Shown in pieces: positions 60,399 through 64,000 of a DNA stretch of 64,000 nucleotides (positions within the stretch are counted from its first letter, which is position 1; each line of letters starts with the position of its first letter). The translations under genes were made by a program, and so were the position numbers. The notes under the pieces are model-generated. The model did no database searches and was not told the DNA's origin. It saw only the letters and a program-made list of their open reading frames with translations. The stretch comes from Meira nashicola (Eukaryota; Basidiomycota; Exobasidiomycetes; Exobasidiales; Brachybasidiaceae), in contig BCJU01000003.1 of the NCBI GenBank assembly GCA_001600355.1, positions 248,001 through 312,000 of the forward strand, in the 5' to 3' direction.

Positions 60399-61156
60399 AG
60401 CTAGATGATATATCTCAACTCTTCGTTGTGATACTTATAAAGTTACCTAGTCAGCACTGACTGGAGAAAAGAAAACCCAAAAAATCAATCGTGTACAGCA
60501 CGTCTCCTTGCATATCATGTCACCTCAGCTTCTTTTTACAATGTGATAACTATTTTTGATGTACTCATTCGAATTGAGAATCTGATGATGATAATAATTG
60601 TCCAGAATAGGCAATGCTACAAAATCTTCAAAAGTCGAAAAGTACTTATTACACAATAACCGATATCTTGATAGAGAAATGTATTTTTAATTATGAGTAT
60701 ACAAGAAATTTTTGAAACAGGAAGATTAAACGTTTTATGATATTTCCATCACAAAGATCCATAAACTAGAATAGAAAAGTTGTTCAATGCACCTGCTAAA
60801 CCAATTCCAGGGAAAACGTCGTTCTGCCAACCTGGAAACAGTATAATGAAATGCACTCATATATATGTACACTCCACGATTAAATAAAGAGAGTAGTAGA
60901 CTTGATCAGCAAATACTCTCATGGAAGCAATATGCATTCATGATTAACATTTCAAGTCATATCGCGTCACGTGTACTCCACGCTTAGGATTTTTTTGAGA
61001 ATTTTAGAAGACAAAAATGACAAAAAATAAGATAGTGAGAGAGAGACGCGCCAGTGCAGAAATAGTGCCTTGAAGAGCAGTAAATTATTCTATGTAGGAT
61101 TGTCTATTCACCTTGTTTCCTTTTCACCACACTTTTGTGTTTTTATACCAATAATC
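60399..61156. promoter_or_regulatory. 3' flank of malic enzyme / RRP9 promoter
   Basis: A 758-bp spacer between two plus-strand genes. The promoter-proximal part holds a GAGAGAGAGAC run and GACGCGCC near 61036-61053. No gene seen. Confidence 0.5.
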
Positions 61157-63241
61157 ATGTCCGATCCTTTCTTTCAAAAGAAAAGAAAGAGGACAACTTC
61201 CACCGGTCAAAGTGAAGGCGGAAGAGGTGGAAGGGGAGGGAAATTTGGAGGAAGAGGTGGTGGTAGAGGTGGTGGCGGAGCAGATCGAAGTAAACAATCT
61301 AGAGCTGCTGCAGGACCTTCACGATTACGAATGAGAGAAAAAGCAGGAAAAGGAAGAGGAGGAGATGAAGATGAAGAAGGAGATCTACCTCGAACGAATG
61401 GTAGAAGTGGTGGAATCGATGAAGATGAAGCCGATAGCGGAGATGATGGAGGGATTGAAGGAATGGATTTAGCTCATAGATATGAAGAAGATCTAGAAGC
61501 TTCAGATGAAGATGCAATTGATGAAACACCTGCAGAAGCTCGTGTTCGCTTAGCAAAGATGTATTTGGACAGCTTACGTGCTGATCAAGATGAAGATGGA
61601 TTAGGAGCAGGCGAAATCAATGCAGCTGATGTTGATCGAGAGAATATTTCTGCTAGACTTCAACGTGATGCAGCAAGCCATTCTACACATATGCATGACT
61701 TGATTGCAGATCGTATACGCTTACAGCCCAAAGGAGATACAACAAATATTCTTGCTTGTCGTGGACATCGACTTTCAGTCACATCATCTTCGATCTCACA
61801 TGATTGCACTTCTATATGGACAACAGGTAAAGATGGAAGAATAATTCGATGGAGATTACGTGATGGTAAAATGGTGGAAATGATTAGCAGAGCATCAACC
61901 AGTGCTGAAACAATCAATGGCAATAGCTTTTCAGTCAATGGAACACGAAAGAATGGTGGTAATGCTAAACAGTCTGGCAGTAGCGGTGCAGCTAGAAGGC
62001 GTGCACGAGCACAAGCTGCAACTGAACGATCTAATGGACAAAATGAAAACGAAGAAAGCCAAATTAGTAAAGATCATTGTCGTCTTATTGTTCCACCAGC
62101 TGGCTCAGGACACACAGATGAGATCTGGTCCCTGACCTCAAGTCAAGATGGAAAATTTCTCGCAACAGGCGGAAAGGATAGGCGGATATGTATATGGGCG
62201 ACAAAATCGATCGAAACATCGTCCAAAGATGAACTAACATCCTTTGTCAAATCTCTTGGAGGACACAGAGATAGCATCACTTCCCTACGATTTCGTCAAG
62301 GGACTTACGACCTTTTCAGTGCTTCTTTTGACAGAACTTTGAAGCTTTTTGATATCTCGCAACTATCGTATGTGGAAACATTCTTTGGACACCAAGAAGA
62401 GATTCCTTCGCTAGATATTCTACGTGGTGAGGTAGCCGTTTCAGCAGGAGCACGTGATCGAACCTGTCGTTGGTGGAAGGTTCGCGATGAGAGTCAATTG
62501 GTATTCCGTGGTGGAGCAAAATCTAGAATGAGAGATGTGTTGGAAGGAGGAGATATTATGGACGAAGAACATGAAGAAGGGGGTGCGGTGGTGAAGTCTG
62601 AACGCAAGCAATTGATCGAAGGAAGTATTGATGCAGTCGCAATGATTGATGAACATACCTTTTTGAGTGGAGGTGATACAGGTACGATTTCTTTATGGTC
62701 TTTGGCCAAAAAGAAGCCAGTGTTCACCTTTTCAGCTGCTCATGGATTTGAACAAAAATCTGAAGGTTCTGAACAACAACCAAGATGGATTACCTCTTTA
62801 ACTTGTTTGCCTTATGGAGATGTATTTGCTTCAGGGTCGTGGGATGGATCTATTCGACTGTGGAAATTATCACCCTCACTAAAATCATTCTCTCAACTTG
62901 CTGAAGTACCAGCTCTTGGATTCATCAATTCTTTACAACTCATTCATCCCAACAAAACTGTCTTGAAGAAAAGAGGCGGTAGTGTAATTGCTTCTAATCA
63001 GTGGAGAAGGCATGGTGGACTTCAAGGTGGAGCCAAAAAGGTGTTTAGCGATGGGGAAACAAACACTGAAGAGGAAGAAGAAGCTTCCCGATTGAACGGA
63101 AATACTTCCAGCAAGGATGACTCGCCTCCTCTCATCTTGGTCGCAGCTTTGGGACAAGAGCCAACTCGTGGACGTTGGCAAAAGCTTAAAGAAGCAAGGA
63201 ATGGTACTTTGATTGTTCCATTTTCAGTTCGCTCCATTTAA
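61157..63241 (+). CDS. RRP9: U3 snoRNP WD40 protein Rrp9 (U3-55K)
   Basis: A 694-residue WD40 protein of the U3 snoRNP, needed for early 18S rRNA processing in the nucleolus. The start MSDPFFQKKRKR is typical of fungal Rrp9 and fixes ATG 61157; the frame extends further upstream without family similarity. An RGG/GGR-rich stretch (about 25-50) and an acidic region precede the WD repeats. Repeats begin near residue 195 (CRGHRLSVTS, IWTTGKDGRIIRW) and continue through IWSLTSSQDGKFLATGGKDRRI, LGGHRDSITSL and FGHQEEIPSL to GSWDGSIRLWKL. Inserts between blades (about 250-310 and 455-500) make it longer than yeast Rrp9 (573). Single exon. The convergent neighbour is 162 bp away. Confidence 0.9.
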   Translation: MSDPFFQKKRKRTTSTGQSEGGRGGRGGKFGGRGGGRGGGGADRSKQSRAAAGPSRLRMREKAGKGRGGDEDEEGDLPRTNGRSGGIDEDEADSGDDGGIEGMDLAHRYEEDLEASDEDAIDETPAEARVRLAKMYLDSLRADQDEDGLGAGEINAADVDRENISARLQRDAASHSTHMHDLIADRIRLQPKGDTTNILACRGHRLSVTSSSISHDCTSIWTTGKDGRIIRWRLRDGKMVEMISRASTSAETINGNSFSVNGTRKNGGNAKQSGSSGAARRRARAQAATERSNGQNENEESQISKDHCRLIVPPAGSGHTDEIWSLTSSQDGKFLATGGKDRRICIWATKSIETSSKDELTSFVKSLGGHRDSITSLRFRQGTYDLFSASFDRTLKLFDISQLSYVETFFGHQEEIPSLDILRGEVAVSAGARDRTCRWWKVRDESQLVFRGGAKSRMRDVLEGGDIMDEEHEEGGAVVKSERKQLIEGSIDAVAMIDEHTFLSGGDTGTISLWSLAKKKPVFTFSAAHGFEQKSEGSEQQPRWITSLTCLPYGDVFASGSWDGSIRLWKLSPSLKSFSQLAEVPALGFINSLQLIHPNKTVLKKRGGSVIASNQWRRHGGLQGGAKKVFSDGETNTEEEEEASRLNGNTSSKDDSPPLILVAALGQEPTRGRWQKLKEARNGTLIVPFSVRSI

Positions 63242-63403
63242 TCCAATAACTCTCATTCAATTTACATGTACAATTTCATCCTATTGCATTCATAATAGAA
63301 AAAGCGAGCATATCCTGTATACGTGTGCATGTGCATGTGCACATATCCCATTTCGTGTGAATCCAATCCAAAATCCATTACCCTTAGCAGCCTCATCAAC
63401 CAA

Positions 63404-63896
63404 TCAAAAAGGTAATTCGGGTAAAGTGAATAAACCATCTGAACCTCTTTCTAAACGATATTCTTCGGCAAAATCTTTTGATGGATCTAAAGTACCATAA
63501 ATATGACCGAATTCCGTTCCTGCTGCAGGTTCAAATTTTAATCTATTTTGTGCATCAAAGATATTTGTTCTTGGAAGGGCGAATAAATAAAGTATATTTC
63601 CAACATTTGATGATTCAGAAAAAAATCTTTCTAGTGTACCAGAAGTTTGATGAGAAGTAGATAGGTGAATGAAACCATCTTTTTGCTGGAGAAACAGAGA
63701 GAGACAGTGAAGGAGGAGGAAAGATTCAGAGATCTTGTTACTTATCTGAAAGGGTGGGGACAAAAAGGGTATGTACACTCACATCAAGTTCTGTTCCTTT
63801 CCATTGATTTTGTGGAAGTGCTTCTTTTTCAGAAGGTGTCAAGATTTTATACAATATCGTACACGTTCTTGGATCGGGAGGTGATTGTTGAGCCAT
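63404..63896 (-). CDS. DUF952-family protein (2 exons)
   Basis: Exons 63896-63783 (38 codons) and 63685-63404 (93 codons plus stop) join in phase 0 across a 97-nt intron (donor GTGAGT, acceptor TCCAG), giving 131 residues. The N-terminal strand CTILYKIL and the segment QKDGFIHLSTSHQTSGTLERFF are the core of the DUF952 family, small proteins with an ADP-ribosyltransferase-like fold seen in bacteria and fungi. The function is not established for the family. The remaining strands (GNILYLFAL, LKFEPAAGTEFGHIYG) fit it too. The C-terminus ends in LPELPF. Convergent with RRP9. Confidence 0.8.
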
Positions 63897-64000
63897 ATTG
63901 ATTTTGAGATTAGACGATGTTCACAAACAAGGTAAAGATTGTCGTTGTCGGTAAATAGGGTTCTTTATCTTACCCGTACCGAATCAATAGTTATTTTACA

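Noticed and set aside
1..64000. CRISPR arrays, insertion sequences, prophage, secondary-metabolite gene cluster
   Set aside because: The window is fungal nuclear DNA. No direct-repeat spacer arrays, transposase or reverse-transcriptase motifs, or clustered synthase genes were seen.

Overview
This is a eukaryotic, fungal window. It carries 24 recognisable or well-supported protein genes, densely packed on both strands, with moderately AT-rich intergenic DNA. The gene set is nuclear and fungal: Reg1-type PP1 regulator, Zn2Cys6 factor, Sfp1, Mot1, retromer Vps5, Atg10, D-arabinose dehydrogenase, Kre9-like GPI protein, and sphingolipid C9-methyltransferase, which S. cerevisiae lacks. Most genes have no intron. 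Where introns exist they are about 64-164 nt, usually with GTGAGT donors and CTNAC-like branch sites. A DUF952 gene, an Ncp1-like coiled-coil protein and intron poverty together suggest a basidiomycete, most plausibly Ustilaginomycotina. That placement is inference. There are no bacterial-type features, IS elements, CRISPR arrays, rRNA or convincing tRNA genes.

Layout. 1-8 kb: REG1-like (+), ribokinase (-), a small mitochondrial-type membrane protein (-, 2 exons), eIF3e (+). 8-18 kb: CFT2/CPSF100 (-), divergent sphingolipid C9-methyltransferase (+), a three-exon Zn2Cys6 factor (-), ATG10 (-). 18-29 kb: ARA2 (+), ammonium transporter (-), VPS5 (-), a MAT2B/RmlD-like reductase (-) directly upstream of VPS5, LAMMER kinase (-). 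30-47 kb: MOT1 (-), an unrecognised coiled-coil protein (+), a very disordered Ser/Asn/Gln-rich protein (-), SFP1 (-, 2 exons). 47-58 kb: gene-poor stretch with an ATGT microsatellite, Ncp1-like (+), Kre9-like GPI protein (+), ribosomal eL6 (-), a four-exon micro-gene (+). 58-64 kb: malic enzyme (+), RRP9 (+), DUF952 protein (-).

The genes are housekeeping functions: ribosome biogenesis and translation (SFP1, eL6, RRP9, eIF3e), transcription and mRNA 3' processing (MOT1, CFT2), nutrient and stress signalling (REG1-like, LAMMER kinase, ammonium transporter, ATG10), membrane traffic (VPS5), and lipid, wall and carbon metabolism. They do not form a metabolic gene cluster, and I found no obvious new defence or mobile system.

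The most interesting points are: (1) the MAT2B/RmlD-VPS5 junction, where a good splice donor would join both genes in frame into one protein; (2) short sequence words that recur in intergenic DNA (GCGCAGCGC, AAAGTGC, and a cluster of three ACGCGT boxes); (3) a hidden four-exon micro-gene and two sizeable proteins I cannot place. Several open frames extend upstream to TTG or GTG; where the protein family or an ATG supports it, I give a trimmed start.
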